DNA of 64,000 bases, taken from the NCBI GenBank assembly GCA_034231615.1, contig CM067312.1, positions 6,373,747-6,437,746 on the forward strand. Reading direction: 5' to 3'. The DNA comes from Meghimatium bilineatum. Its lineage: Eukaryota; Mollusca; Gastropoda; Stylommatophora; Philomycidae. The notes below the pieces were generated by a model. The model was not told where the DNA came from and ran no database searches. It worked only from the letters and a program-made list of their open reading frames with translations. The translations under genes were made by a program, and so were the position numbers. Within the stretch, counting starts at the first letter, position 1. The number at the start of each line of letters is the position of its first letter. Of the stretch, positions 10,266 to 20,640 are shown piece after piece.

Positions 10266-10389
10266 GTGTGTGTGTGGTATGTGTGCGTGTGAGTGCGTGT
10301 GTGCCGTCTTTGCATCGAAGATTGCTTCTAACGTACCTGATTTGTTCTTGTCGGCGCACTCTGAAAGGATGCATCTTGTCCTTCACAAG

Positions 10390-10540
10390 GTATTTCCCAT
10401 CCACTTGTTTCTCTGCCTACCTCTTGCTCCCTGAACTCTACCTTCAAGTAAGGTCTTCAATTGGGTGTCATGTCTTTAATATGACCAACAGATTGTATTT
10501 AATTTGTTATTTACTTTAATAGTTCTTTATTTTCATCCTG
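10390..10540 (+). mobile_element. Dispersed repeat Z, copy 1
   Basis: Aligns with 18730-18905. Shared phrases: CACTTGT-TCTCTG, TACCTCTTGCTCCC, AACTCTACCTTCAAGTAAGG, TCTTCAA, and a TTAATTTGTTATTTA region. Pyrimidine-rich, no termini seen, class unknown. Confidence 0.5.
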
Positions 10541-10690
10541 GGAGCTGTCAGAACCTCTTTGTTTTCTTCTCTTTCTGCTTAGTTCTCCCTATTCTTTGTG
10601 TGTCTTGATTATAAACCACCATCATGGCGAATGGGGAAACCCCATAATTGCTCCCTCCGATCTCTGTTCTAGCAGACAATACCAGCAGTC

Positions 10691-10816
10691 GGATGGGTCC
10701 GGCAGAAATGCGCGAATAACGCAGCTGAGCTACAAATCATGGCTCAGCGAACTCTGTTCTCTTAACTACATCCTGCTAATCTGCAGGAGTTTGAGAGCGA
10801 ACACAGAAAAAGAAGA
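10691..10816 (+). mobile_element. SINE-1, 3' half
   Basis: GATGGGTCCGGCAGAAATGC ... CTCTTAACTACATCCTGCTA, ATCTGCAGGAGTTTGAGAGC, ending GAACACAGAAAAAGAAG. It aligns to the 3' two-thirds of the complete SINE-1 at 44505-44786. 5'-truncated. Confidence 0.75.
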
Positions 10817-10971
10817 CAGGAACAATGTATAAATAACGAAGACTTTTTTTTCCTGCTTGGAAATGAGCATTATTATGTGCATCATGATGATGCTGTTGTA
10901 CTACCATTCGTTACACTTTATTCTGTTTTATTAACATTTCTGTATATCTATTTCTTTTTTTATTTCATAAG

Positions 10972-10972
<1 letters not shown>

Positions 10973-11010
<38 letters not shown>

Positions 11011-11019
11011 CTCTCTATC
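10973..11019. repeat. CT microsatellite
   Basis: About 17 CT dinucleotides and an interrupted tail. From here to 11579 I see no gene. Confidence 0.95.
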
Positions 11020-11579
11020 TTTCATATTCTAACTCACTAAATAAATAGAAATCCAATCATATGCCCTTGCTAATTTTCTGCCATAAGGGGCGACAATCCA
11101 TCGAAAAGCTATCATGCGATATAATCTCATAATTACCAACATGGGACATAACCTCTTCCTTGCGGGATTATTTGTACAGAATTTATCACGGCTTACGGGC
11201 CTTATTATATGTGTATGTTTATGACTTCAGATACGATAATGATTTTCCTCGTTGACATAATGATACAATGATGATTGTGTTTTCTTACTGCCTGCTTTAC
11301 CAGGCTTGAGTCTCAGCATCGTCTTCTACGGCAGAGGAACAAAGTCAACCTACACGTACCAGGAAAGACGAGGAAACAGCTTTCATATGCGGTGACTACG
11401 TAGAATTCTTTGAATTATGTAGGCAGTACAAAGTCACACCATTGAAATATTAGAACAATTATGATGTTCGTCTTTCGTAAACGAAGATGAGCGTGGCACG
11501 AAAAACAGTAAAAGTGTGATGAACAAGTAGGAAAAAAACAACAAGAACAACATTTGTATTTGACTAATTTGGTTTAGGT

Positions 11580-11709
11580 TTGTGAGTTCGTAGATGCCCG
11601 ATGTGAGTTCGTAGTGCCCGATGTGAGTTCGTAGATGTCCGATGTGAGTTCGTATATGCCCGATGTGAGTTCGTATATGCCCGATGTGAGTTCGTCGATG
11701 CACGATGTG
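11580..11709. repeat. 21-bp minisatellite, about 6 copies
   Basis: Unit CGATGTGAGTTCGTAGATGC plus C, with TATATG and TAGTG variants. Being 3n long it is open on both strands. It abuts the LINE fragment at 11700-12005 without spacer, and the final unit (CGATGTGTCCGAGATATC) grades into it. Confidence 0.9.
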
Positions 11710-12005
11710 TCCGAGATATCAGAAAAAACAGGCAATACCACAGTATTTTCTATGCTCAGATGGCATAGACTCATTTGCCTGGGAAACATTAGGAGGATGG
11801 ACAATGACAGAATACTGAAGGATCTCCTATGAGGAGAATTAGTCTGGAAAAAGATCTCAGGGCTCACCTCTACTTCGGTACAAAGAGGCATACAAACAGG
11901 ATATGCATAATGCAGGCATTAGTACTGAATCATGGGAACAGCATGCCATAGACAGTGTTGCATACAGGGGAAAGATCAGGAGTGGTATTAAGACAAAAGG
12001 AAACG
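11700..12005 (+). pseudogene. LINE reverse-transcriptase C-terminal fragment
   Basis: Translated on plus, the segment reads ISEKTGNTTVFSMLRWHRLI, CLGNIRRMDNDRILKDLL, stop, GELVWKK..., and in a shifted frame an STESWEQHA block. This matches the C-terminal tail of a common animal LINE ORF (LRWLGHVxRMxDxRIPKDLL-x-GEL...). The W-L-G-H motif has decayed to I-C-L-G-N. An in-frame TGA after DLL and later frameshifts show it is dead. Its 5' side is truncated at the 21-bp array and its 3' side leads to the 24-bp array at 12061. Confidence 0.75.
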
Positions 12006-12060
12006 TGATAGTAGTTAGTTCAGGGGGCTGCAACTTCAGACGGCATACATCAGCACGTGA

Positions 12061-12194
12061 TTGTACAAACGGACCTGGGAGTTTTTGTACAAACGGACCT
12101 GTGAGTTTTTGTACAAACGGACCTGTGAGTTTTTGTACAAACGGACCTGTGAGTTTTTGTACAAACGGACCTGTGAGTTTTTGTACAAACGGGC
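12061..12194. repeat. 24-bp minisatellite, about 5.5 copies
   Basis: Unit TTGTACAAACGGACCTGTGA plus GTTT. It contains the palindrome TTGTACAA. Immediately followed by a different array. Confidence 0.95.
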
Positions 12195-12412
12195 CATGTC
12201 ATGGTGACTGGATTACCATAACATAAACCTCTAGTTGTCGTGGTGACTGGATTACCATAACATAAACCTCTAGTTGTCGTGGTGACTGGATTACCATAAC
12301 ATAAACCTAGTTGTCGTGGTGACTGGATTACCATAACATAAACCTCTAGTTGTCGTGGTGACTGGATTACCATAACATAAACCTCTAGTTGTCGTGGTGA
12401 CTGGATTAACAA
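12195..12412. repeat. 39-bp minisatellite, about 5.5 copies
   Basis: Unit CCTCTAGTTGTCGTGGTGAC then TGGATTACCATAACATAAA. One copy lacks two bases (CCTAGTTG). The junction with the preceding 24-bp array falls at GGGCCATGTCATGG. Confidence 0.95.
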
Positions 12413-12524
12413 AACGGTGAGCTCTACTACTGTTTATTGTTAAAAGCTCTGATAAAAACCAAATTGGACTAACGTCCGCGGTTGAAAGAACCGTACATTT
12501 ACCATGAAGACATGTGTGAGTTTA

Positions 12525-12795
12525 GTCAAACATCTTTTCCGACGTCGTTGTGACAGGATCACTGAACCTCAACCTTCCCTAATACCGTACGATCATTTAA
12601 CACTGATATAACCGACTGACCATAGTCCAGGGTTAAACGTGCTGTTAGGTTACGTAGAATGCATCTCTCATGGTGAGGTACGCCCTTTCAACCGTGGATG
12701 TTTGTCCAATTTTGCTACATCACAGCTGTACAACCTGCCAAAAGTAGTGGATGTCTCGAATCTAGTAATCCTGTTACCACGACCTCCTGGTTTCA
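12525..12795. mobile_element. Possible MITE with degenerate terminal arms
   Basis: The left arm includes GTCGTTGTGACAGGATCACT. The reverse complement of the right end reads GTCGTGGTAACAGGATTACT. A similar arrangement recurs at 41135-41335 (AATCCTGCCACCACAATCTC). The interiors also share CTTTCAACCG. From 12796 to 13211 no feature was recognised. Confidence 0.4.
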
Positions 12796-13211
12796 TATGT
12801 TAAAACATGAACCTTCCTCTTGACCATCATAGCGAGGTCTTAGATATCTCTCCACCAGTATCTTCCTGAGAAAGAAAAAAAAACACTTTAAAATGAGCAT
12901 CTGAGTCATACAGTAAAATATTTACTCTCTCACTCAAACACATACACACTTCTCTCATAGTAGGACACATAGCCTCCTATCGCTCCGTAATTTTTCGTTA
13001 GGTCTCAGTTTCCGTCCTTTCCTGTCAAACCTCAAGGGAAATAATCTTTTGCGATCTGAAATATTTCAACTCCAGAATCTGTAACGACCGGGGGCTAAAG
13101 TTCGATCATCCAGGGAGACGCTCACGAGTGCCAAATCTTCAATTTGTGAAAAGGACGAGTGATGTTAAGTTACGGAATAGAGAATGAGCAGGGAGAATTT
13201 AAAATGTCGGG

Positions 13212-13340
13212 TTTTCTTCTTCTTCTTCTTTCGTTCACTTGAAACATGTCTATATCTGCAATTCTGTCTTCTTAATAAGACTCACTGTCTTTTGTAGTTC
13301 ATACAGTGACCCATAGAGCTTTGAAGGAACGATAGAAAGA
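13212..13340 (-). mobile_element. 5'-truncated LINE, 3' UTR and GAA tail
   Basis: Read on minus: AAGCTCTATGGGTCACTGTA, then AAAAGACAGTGAGTCTTATT, then GCAGATATAGACATGTTTCA, AGTGAACG and (AAG)n. This aligns with the 3' end of the large LINE at 60236-60340. It is a classic 5'-truncated insertion of that family. Confidence 0.75.
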
Positions 13341-13347
13341 ACGACAG

Positions 13348-13606
13348 CATGGACATTATCCTCACAGAAAGAAACTTCAACCCCATGCCAGTATAGGCAC
13401 AATAGCTAGGACATACTGCCCAGGGTGGGCACAGTTCTCATAAAAAGAAACTTCAACCCGTGCCAATATAGGCACAGTGGCTAGGATATAATGCCCAGTA
13501 TGGACACTGTCCTCACAGATAGAATCTGCAACCCCGCGCCAATATACGCACCATAACTAGGACATACTGCCCAGTATGGATACTGTCCTCACAGAAACTT
13601 CAACCT
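13348..13606. repeat. About 75-bp tandem repeat, 3.4 copies
   Basis: Each unit has CCTCACAGAAAGAAACTTCA, CC-GTGCCA-TATAGGCAC, and TAGGACATACTGCCCAGTAT. Copies have diverged by roughly a tenth, so the array is older than its neighbours. Confidence 0.85.
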
Positions 13607-13680
13607 AGTTATTAATACAAAGAAAATATAATGTCCCCGAACAATATAATTGCGTTATCGTACACAGCGTCAATTGAAGT

Positions 13681-14778
13681 TCAAGAGATGTGCTTTTATA
13701 GAAGAATGTTAAGAACACCATGGGCAGATATAAAAAACGTAACGAAGATATCTTGAAAGAAGTTAATTCAAAAAATAGAGCTGCTTACCCTCATCAGACA
13801 GAGACAGTCCACATTTTAGACACATCGTGACAAGAGGGAAAATGGAACACATCGTGGCAAGAGGGAAAAATGGAACACATCGTGACAAGAGGGAACATGG
13901 AACACATCACGACAAGAGGGAAAAATGGAACACATCGTGACAAGAGGGGAAAATGGAACACATCGTGACAAGAGGGAAAATGGAACACATCGCGACAAGA
14001 GGGGAAATGGAACACATCGTGACAAGAGGGAAAATGGAACACATAGTGGCAAGAGGGAAAAATGGAACACATCGTGACAAGAGGGAACACGGAACACATC
14101 ACGACAAGAGGGAAAAATGGAACACATCGTGACAAGAGGGGAAAATGGAACACATCGTGACAAGAGGGAAAATGGAACACATCGCGACAAGAGGGGAAAT
14201 GGAACACATCGTGACAAGAGGGAAAATGGAACACATCGTGGCAAGAGGGAAAATGGAACACATCGTGACAAGAGGGAAAAATGGAACACATCGTGACAAG
14301 AGGGAACATGGAACACATCACGATAAGAGGGAAAAATAGAACACATCGTGACAAGAGGGGGAAATGGAACACATCGTGACAAGAGGGAAAATGGAACACA
14401 TCGCGACAAGAGGGGAAATGGAACACATCGTGACAAGAGGGAAAATGGAACACATCGTGGCAAGAGGGAAAAATGGAACACATCGTGACAAGATGGGGAA
14501 ATGGAACACATCGTGACAAGAGGGAAAATGGAACACATCGTGGCAAGAGGGAAAATGGAACACATCGTGGCAAGAGGGAAAATGGAACACATTGTAACAA
14601 AAGACACGTTGAAGAACAATAGAGGTAAGTAAAGACCAAGAAAGAATATGCTTGATAGCCTAGCATTGTGGTATGATAAGACATCGGTATCGGAAACGAT
14701 TGACAGCATACGAAATAGAAGTCTGTGTAAAGACATGATAACCAACTTCACACGGCATGCACAAGAAGAAGAAGAAGA
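13681..14778 (+). pseudogene. LINE 3' end split by a 27-bp array
   Basis: Upstream of the array the plus strand reads RRMLRTPWADIKNVT, then after a frameshift NEDILKEVN, then HFRHIVTRGKMEHIV. These follow the order R.RML..PW...VTNEDVL.., then (Y/F)FGHI-R, known from the C-terminal region of a widespread animal LINE family. Downstream of the array another frame gives RPRKNMLDSLALWYDK, a serine-isoleucine-rich stretch and NFTRHAQEEEE, matching the family's GRGRPR..-LDSL..W end. A GAA-type tail at 14759-14778 marks the element's 3' terminus. Frameshifts make it a pseudogene. The repeat lies exactly at the HIVTRGKMEHIV coding stretch. Confidence 0.75.
13820..14603 (+). repeat. 27/28-bp minisatellite, about 28 copies, inside a LINE
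   Basis: Unit AACACATCGTGACAAGAGGG plus AAAATGG, with 27- and 28-bp forms and GTGGC / GCGAC / ACGAC variants. Blocks of several units recur in the same order (for example the GGGAACATGGAACACATCAC form about every 190-220 bp), so there is a higher-order repeat. On plus the unit codes MEHIVTRGK. Long minus-strand frames are by-products. Confidence 0.95.
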
Positions 14779-14942
14779 GTCTCCCAGTTTTGTCGCGTGT
14801 TCTCATGCACGTCTTTCTGGATACTTATATTTAGGTCAACTTTCACAAATCGAGAAGTCACGTGATCAACGAGGCAGTCACATGACTACATTGTGATTAC
14901 TTGTTCTTTTTAAAATCACTCCATATAATAACTATTATAAAA

Positions 14943-15138
14943 CACGGTCCAATAGTCCCCCGTCAATTCTTCAGTTATGTGGACATATATGCTTAATCCT
15001 TCAAAAGTAACGCTATTTGATTTTTGCGGAGATTTTCATTGGCCGTCGACACAAGTATACACATAGTGACCTATGAAAATCAAGAGAAAAGTCAAGTAGC
15101 GTCACTTTTCAAGGAAAACCGATGAGTCAACAGGACTG
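14943..15138. mobile_element. Tc1/mariner-like MITE, diverged left end
   Basis: The right end is CAGGACTG followed by TA. The arms GTAACGCTATTTGATTTTTG and (reverse complement of right) GTGACGCTACTTGACTTTTC are mirror images, meeting at ATTTTCATTGG. It belongs with 49420-49566 and 50833-51020. A second hairpin-like relic of the same type (CTCATTGGTTGGTGACACAA ... CCAATGATTAATCACG) lies at about 15205-15285. Confidence 0.65.
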
Positions 15139-15439
15139 TATGAAATGCTCCAGACTCCGCTAATGAAAGTATATTTCGACTCGTAGATCCCGGAGAACGT
15201 CACTTGTGTTTCTGGTTCGACTTGTTCAATGTTTCTCATTGGTTGGTGACACAATGTATACGCAATGTGACCAATGATTAATCACGCCAGCCAGGATAAG
15301 TGACGATGTATGTGATCTTCTTGCATGATATAAAGTTAGAAGGACTTGGTTTGATTATCGAACGTTTGTTAATATACATCCGGTGTATTGACGATTTAGA
15401 AATTAGAATAATGTTGCTGAATTGAAGGTTGGATGCTGC

Positions 15440-15747
15440 AGTGAGGGGTTTGTCACATTGTTAACTTACAGGTTAGTTGTTGATGTGAGATGTTTGTCAC
15501 ATTGTTAACTTGTAGGTTAGTTGTTGATGTGAGATGTTTGTCACATTGTTAACCTGTAGGTTAGTTGTTGATGTGAGATGTTTGTCACATTGTTAACTTG
15601 TAGGTTAGTTGTTGATGTGAGATGTTTGTCACATTGTTAACTTGTAGGTTAGTTGTTTCGGTGAGATGTTTGTCACATTGTTAACTTGTAGGTTAGCTGT
15701 TGCTGAGATTTGTTCGTCACAACTTCGTTGTTGCTCTGAGCTCTTCG
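15440..15747. repeat. 44-bp array, 5' flank subfamily
   Basis: About six units based on GTTAACTTGTAGGTTAGTTG, TTGATGTGAGATGTTTGTCA, CATT. They are related to the core array that follows but differ consistently (AACTTG versus ATGTG, GAGATG versus TGTGGTG). The last unit is degenerate. Confidence 0.9.
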
Positions 15748-17400
15748 TCACATCATTGATGTGTAGGTGAGTTGTTGATATGTGGTGTTGGTCACATCAT
15801 TGATGTGTAGGTGAGTTGTTGATATGTGGTGTTGGTCACATCATTGATGTGTAGGTGAGTTGTTGATATGTGGTGTTGGTCACATCATTGATGTGTAGGT
15901 GAGTTGTTGATATGTGGTGTTGGTCACATCATTGATGTGTAGGTGAGTTGTTGATATGTGGTGTTGGTCACATCATTGATGTGTAGGTGAGTTGTTGATA
16001 TGTGGTGTTGGTCACATCATTGATGTGTAGGTGAGTTGTTGATATGTGGTGTTGGTCACATCATTGATGTGTAGGTGAGTTGTTGATATGTGGTGTTGGT
16101 CACATCATTGATGTGTAGGTGAGTTGTTGATATGTGGTGTTGGTCACATCATTGATGTGTAGGTGAGTTGTTGATATGTGGTGTTGGTCACATCATTGAT
16201 GTGTAGGTGAGTTGTTGATATGTGGTGTTGGTCACATCATTGATGTGTAGGTGAGTTGTTGATATGTGGTGTTGGTCACATCATTGATGTGTAGGTGAGT
16301 TGTTGATATGTGGTGTTGGTCACATCATTGATGTGTAGGTGAGTTGTTGATATGTGGTGTTGGTCACATCATTGATGTGTAGGTGAGTTGTTGATATGTG
16401 GTGTTGGTCACATCATTGATGTGTAGGTGAGTTGTTGATATGTGGTGTTGGTCACATCATTGATGTGTAGGTGAGTTGTTGATATGTGGTGTTGGTCACA
16501 TCATTGATGTGTAGGTGAGTTGTTGATATGTGGTGTTGGTCACATCATTGATGTGTAGGTGAGTTGTTGATATGTGGTGTTGGTCACATCATTGATGTGT
16601 AGGTGAGTTGTTGATATGTGGTGTTGGTCACATCATTGATGTGTAGGTGAGTTGTTGATATGTGGTGTTGGTCACATCATTGATGTGTAGGTGAGTTGTT
16701 GATATGTGGTGTTGGTCACATCATTGATGTGTAGGTGAGTTGTTGATATGTGGTGTTGGTCACATCATTGATGTGTAGGTGAGTTGTTGATATGTGGTGT
16801 TGGTCACATCATTGATGTGTAGGTGAGTTGTTGATATGTGGTGTTGGTCACATCATTGATGTGTAGGTGAGTTGTTGATATGTGGTGTTGGTCACATCAT
16901 TGATGTGTAGGTGAGTTGTTGATATGTGGTGTTGGTCACATCATTGATGTGTAGGTGAGTTGTTGATATGTGGTGTTGGTCACATCATTGATGTGTAGGT
17001 GAGTTGTTGATATGTGGTGTTGGTCACATCATTGATGTGTAGGTGAGTTGTTGATATGTGGTGTTGGTCACATCATTGATGTGTAGGTGAGTTGTTGATA
17101 TGTGGTGTTGGTCACATCATTGATGTGTAGGTGAGTTGTTGATATGTGGTGTTGGTCACATCATTGATGTGTAGGTGAGTTGTTGATATGTGGTGTTGGT
17201 CACATCATTGATGTGTAGGTGAGTTGTTGATATGTGGTGTTGGTCACATCATTGATGTGTAGGTGAGTTGTTGATATGTGGTGTTGGTCACATCATTGAT
17301 GTGTAGGTGAGTTGTTGATATGTGGTGTTGGTCACATCATTGATGTGTAGGTGAGTTGTTGATATGTGGTGTTGGTCACATCATTGATGTGTAGGTGAGT
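15748..17400. repeat. 44-bp satellite core, about 37 near-identical copies
   Basis: Unit CATTGATGTGTAGGTGAGTT, GTTGATATGTGGTGTTGGTC, ACAT. I found no difference between core copies by eye over about 1.6 kb. Such uniformity means recent expansion or strong homogenisation. It also makes the true copy number uncertain in any assembly. Confidence 0.97.
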
Positions 17401-17600
17401 TAATGATCTGTGGTCTTGGTCATATCATTGATGTGTAAGTTAGTTTTACGGAGATCTGTTGGTCACATCATTAATGTGTAAGTTAGTTTTACGGAGATCT
17501 ATTGGTCACATCATTGATATGTAAGTTAGTTTTACGGAGATCTATTGGTCACATCATTGATGTGTAAGTTAGTTTTACGGAGATCTATTGGTCACAGTCT
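17401..17600. repeat. 44-bp array, 3' flank subfamily
   Basis: About four units with CATTGATGTGTAAGTTAGTT, TTACGGAGATCTATTGGTCA. One transitional unit (GAGTTAATGATCTGTGGTCT) joins it to the core. The array is therefore diverged at both edges and uniform in the middle. Confidence 0.9.
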
Positions 17601-17619
17601 TATCTTATACTATATCAGT

Positions 17620-17930
17620 GATATTTTTTCCCTCCTATTCTTCTTCTATGTAAGTATCTTTGCTGTTTATGTTGCTCAAGTTCATTTTCCTCTCCCTTTC
17701 TCTATTATCCACATCGTGTCCTGTTTCTCTATATCTATTTCTCTATTTCTCTGTCTCTATATTTGTGTCTGTTGTTCTTTCTCCATTTCTCTGTCCATAT
17801 CTTTCCCTCTCTCTTTTTATATCATTCTCTCTCTATAGTCTCTATCGTCCTTTCTGTATATGGTCTTTCTCTTTCTCCTCTCCCTCCGCCCCTCAATATT
17901 CCTCCTCTCGCCCCCCCCCCCCCAATATGA
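17620..17930 (+). repeat. Pyrimidine-rich tract
   Basis: Dense TCTCTTTCTC-type sequence ending in a run of about 14 C at 17911-17924. Frames through it encode only Ser/Leu/Phe-rich strings and are not called. Confidence 0.8.
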
Positions 17931-17960
17931 TCTACTTACGAATGGAAAATCAAGACTTCG

Positions 17961-18056
17961 TAATGACTCTGCTATTCCCGCGATTTTCATTGGTCACTAT
18001 TATTATACTTTGTGCAACAGCCAATGATAATCAAGGAAATAGTCAAATGAGTCATT
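17961..18056. mobile_element. MITE-like hairpin relic
   Basis: AATGACTCTGCTATTCCCGC then GATTTTCATTGG on the left is mirrored by AATGACTCATTTGACTATTT ... CATTGG on the right (reverse complement). The centre contains TATACTTTGTGCAACAGCC. It shares the inner core with the family at 14943 and 18153. Confidence 0.55.
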
Positions 18057-18152
18057 GTAGAAAACTGGATTTCCCATTTGGCAATAGGTTTTAAATGTAG
18101 ATAGTCGTGTCTGAAGGGCTTTATAATCGAGACCATATAGCGATTAGAAGAG

Positions 18153-18369
18153 TTATATCATCACCGTGGGTATGTGAAGACCTATTAGCTAATTGGAAAA
18201 CAGCCTTCATAAATGCTCATTTGACTTTTCCGGTAATTTTCATTGGTCAATGTGTATATACTTTGTGTTGGCTGTCAGTTAACATTACGGGAATAATAAA
18301 ATGAGTACATTTCGAAGTCTGTTTTCCAGTTAGCTAACAGGTCTTCACAACCGGCGGTGACGGTATAAT
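18153..18369. mobile_element. MITE with about 50-bp terminal inverted repeats
   Basis: Left TTATATCATCACCG ... GTGAAGACCTATTAGCTAAT, TGGAAAACAGCCTT. The right end in reverse complement reads TTATACCGTCACCG ... GTGAAGACCTGTTAGCTAAC, TGGAAAACAGACTT. Inside is TTTGACTTTTCCGGTAATTT, TCATTGGTCAATGTGTATAT. No coding capacity. Outer TTATA suggests a TA-type target, but the duplication is not certain. Between 18370 and 18729 no feature was recognised. Confidence 0.75.
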
Positions 18370-18729
18370 TATTCTTCTCCTTCGCAATAGCCGGGTTGCA
18401 TGATGCAATCGTTTATGGTACGACTTTCGGCCTGGTATCTCCGACTTCAGCACCTGTGCTTGTTTGAACAGGACTGTGGTCCAGCACGATATAGGCGATG
18501 GCTTGACCAGTCTTAGTTTTCAGCCTCTGTTGGCTGGACTAAACCACCCTCTTCGCTTTAAGGGAGGTGGTTTCGACGGGGACGGTCAAGAATTAGATTA
18601 GGGAATAGATTATTTTCGAACCTTCTCCATTATCATCATTAAGTGCCGTCTTCGCAGCATAGGTTAGATGCAACAAACCTCCAACATTCTCAGTCTCTTC
18701 TCTTGGAGACACACTCTACCTGTCCATCT

Positions 18730-18905
18730 CGTGATGTTACTCTCCCACTTGTATCTCTGTCTATCTCTTGCTCCCCCCTCCCTCAACATTATTACCCTCA
18801 AGTAAGGTCTTCAACAAAATGTCATATTTTTTACTATGTCCAGAATATGTTATTTGTTTGATCTTTATTTCATTTAATAATTATTCTTTATTCAAACTAA
18901 ACGCT
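18730..18905 (+). mobile_element. Dispersed repeat Z, copy 2
   Basis: Aligned with 10390-10540: CACTTGTATCTCTGTCTATC, TCTTGCTCCC, CCCTCAAGTAAGGTCTTCAA, and a common T-rich 3' part. No termini recognised. Confidence 0.5.
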
Positions 18906-19103
18906 TTTAGAACTTCTTTGTTTGTTTCTTCTCCTTCCATGATTTTATCCATATTCTGGTATATATCCACATCTCAAATTCATGAATTCTGTCTTCCAGT
19001 TGTTTGTTTAACCTTTTTCACAATGTTCAAATAAACACCCCAAGCCTATATCCCGGGGGTGTGGGGGGGGGGCTGGACTACGTTTGAAAGCATGACCCAG
19101 ATG

Positions 19104-19280
19104 TACATGTCAAGTATATTCATGTCAAGTATATTCATGTCAAGTATATTCATGTCAAGTACATTCATGTCAAGTACATTCATGTCAAGTATTTTCATGT
19201 CAAGTACATTCATGTCAAGTACATGTCAAGTATATTCATTTCAAGTATATTAATGTCAAGTACATGTGAAGTATATTCAG
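19104..19280. repeat. 15-bp minisatellite, about 11 copies
   Basis: Unit TCATGTCAAGTATAT, with TACAT and TTTTC variants and two short deletions. It is followed to 19796 by sequence without a recognisable gene (a small direct repeat of CAATAACGTCCAAG lies near 19410-19445). Confidence 0.95.
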
Positions 19281-19796
19281 CAAACGTGAAATCATCATTT
19301 CTGAAATGTTGACAAAAATATCAGCAGTGTATATCATGTGCTCTCCCATGTGCGTATATCAGCACCGTGTATCATGTGCCTGACAGGAGTCCAGATTGTT
19401 CTTAATCAGCAACAATAACGTCCAAGAAACAATAACGTCCAAGTAAGAAATGATGTACAGTTGAATGAACGCGGGAGGTCAAATTATGATGTGACCCTTA
19501 AAGGACACACTGAGAGAAGAATGTTGGATCAGCTAACGGTGAAGTTTGGAATGTTTGCAGAATTCTTTGCTGTTTGTATGGGGGAATATTTGGCTACTTG
19601 TGGAGAGAATTTCTGTGTGCTTGAATATAGGCAGTTCGTGTATATACGCTTATATGGTATAGGGACTATAGTAAATATGCTGATTTGTTCGTAATATGTG
19701 CCTCTTAGCATTGTGACATTTGAAGTTTAACAGCAGCGTATGTGTTGTGATTATATACATATCTGATGCAACAAGGATGTATTCGGTGTGTTAAAT

Positions 19797-20355
19797 ACAC
19801 GTGTGTTACTACAATCATGTGTTTGATTTATAAATACACCCATGTTACTATAATTACGTGTGTGTTTTGTGTATAGATGCAGTCATCCCTCGCTTCTTCG
19901 CGGTTCATTTATCGCGGCTTCAGTAAATCGCAGATTTCTAAAAACATGTACAGTATGTACACTTTAGTTACATCTACGTATGTTACACACACATACACAC
20001 ACACGTATGTTGCACACACACGTATGTTACACACACACGTATCATATTTATATTATTTATACATTATTTTATGTATTTTATTTATACTATTAATATTTTA
20101 TTTTCATGTTTGAAACTATTCTTTAATGTTCTAATGATAACTTATGCACTTATATGGTTTCATATACACTTATTGATATTATACATACACAAAAAAATTT
20201 ACGTGTGTTAAAAATGAAAGGATGACACTACTTCGCGGTTTTTCACTTATCGCGGCCGGTTCTGGTCCCTATTAACCGCGATAACTGAGGGATGACTACA
20301 CGCGTGTTATTATAATAATTAGTTTGTTGTGTATAGAGATACACGCGTGTCACTA
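19797..20355. repeat. Degenerate CACGTGTG tandem repeat split by a MITE
   Basis: Units of the form ATACACGTGTGTTACTACAA, TCATGTGTTTG... occur at 19797-19878 and resume at 20299-20355 (ACACGCGTGTTATTATAATA, GTGTATAGAGATACACGCGT). The interruption is exactly the element at 19880-20296. Confidence 0.6.
19880..20296. mobile_element. pogo/Tc1-mariner-type MITE
   Basis: Termini: left CAGTCATCCCTCGCTTCTTC, GCGGTTCATTTATCGCGG. The right end, reverse-complemented, begins AGTCATCCCTCAGTTATCGC and later AGTGAAAAACCGCGAAGTAG. The TA expected for this superfamily is present on the right (20297-20298) and appears as TG on the left. A sister unit at about 20330 (GTGTATAGAGATACACGCG) shows what the empty site looks like. 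The 417-bp interior is AT-rich with CA repeats and has no transposase. Confidence 0.75.
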
Positions 20356-20640
20356 CAATATCGCGTGTGTTGTGTTGGTAGTGTATTGATCTATATCTAT
20401 TATTAGATCTACTATTTATCTACATCTCTCGAGCTCTATTTATCACTCTGTATTTCTATCTATATAATCTCCCTCTATATTTATGAATCTCGCACTATAT
20501 CTGAATTCCCCCCCCCTCTTACTCTGAATATCCCCCTATCTCCGAATCTCCATCTGTATATAACCAAATATCCCTTTATCTCTGAGTCTCCCATCTCTGA
20601 ACCTGAATCTCCCACTATCGCTATCTGTGACTCAACGTCT

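Noticed and set aside
13794..14751. Minus-strand frames of about 300 codons (CSIFPLVTM-like repeats)
   Set aside because: These are the antisense of the 27-bp array; the meaningful reading is the plus-strand LINE text.
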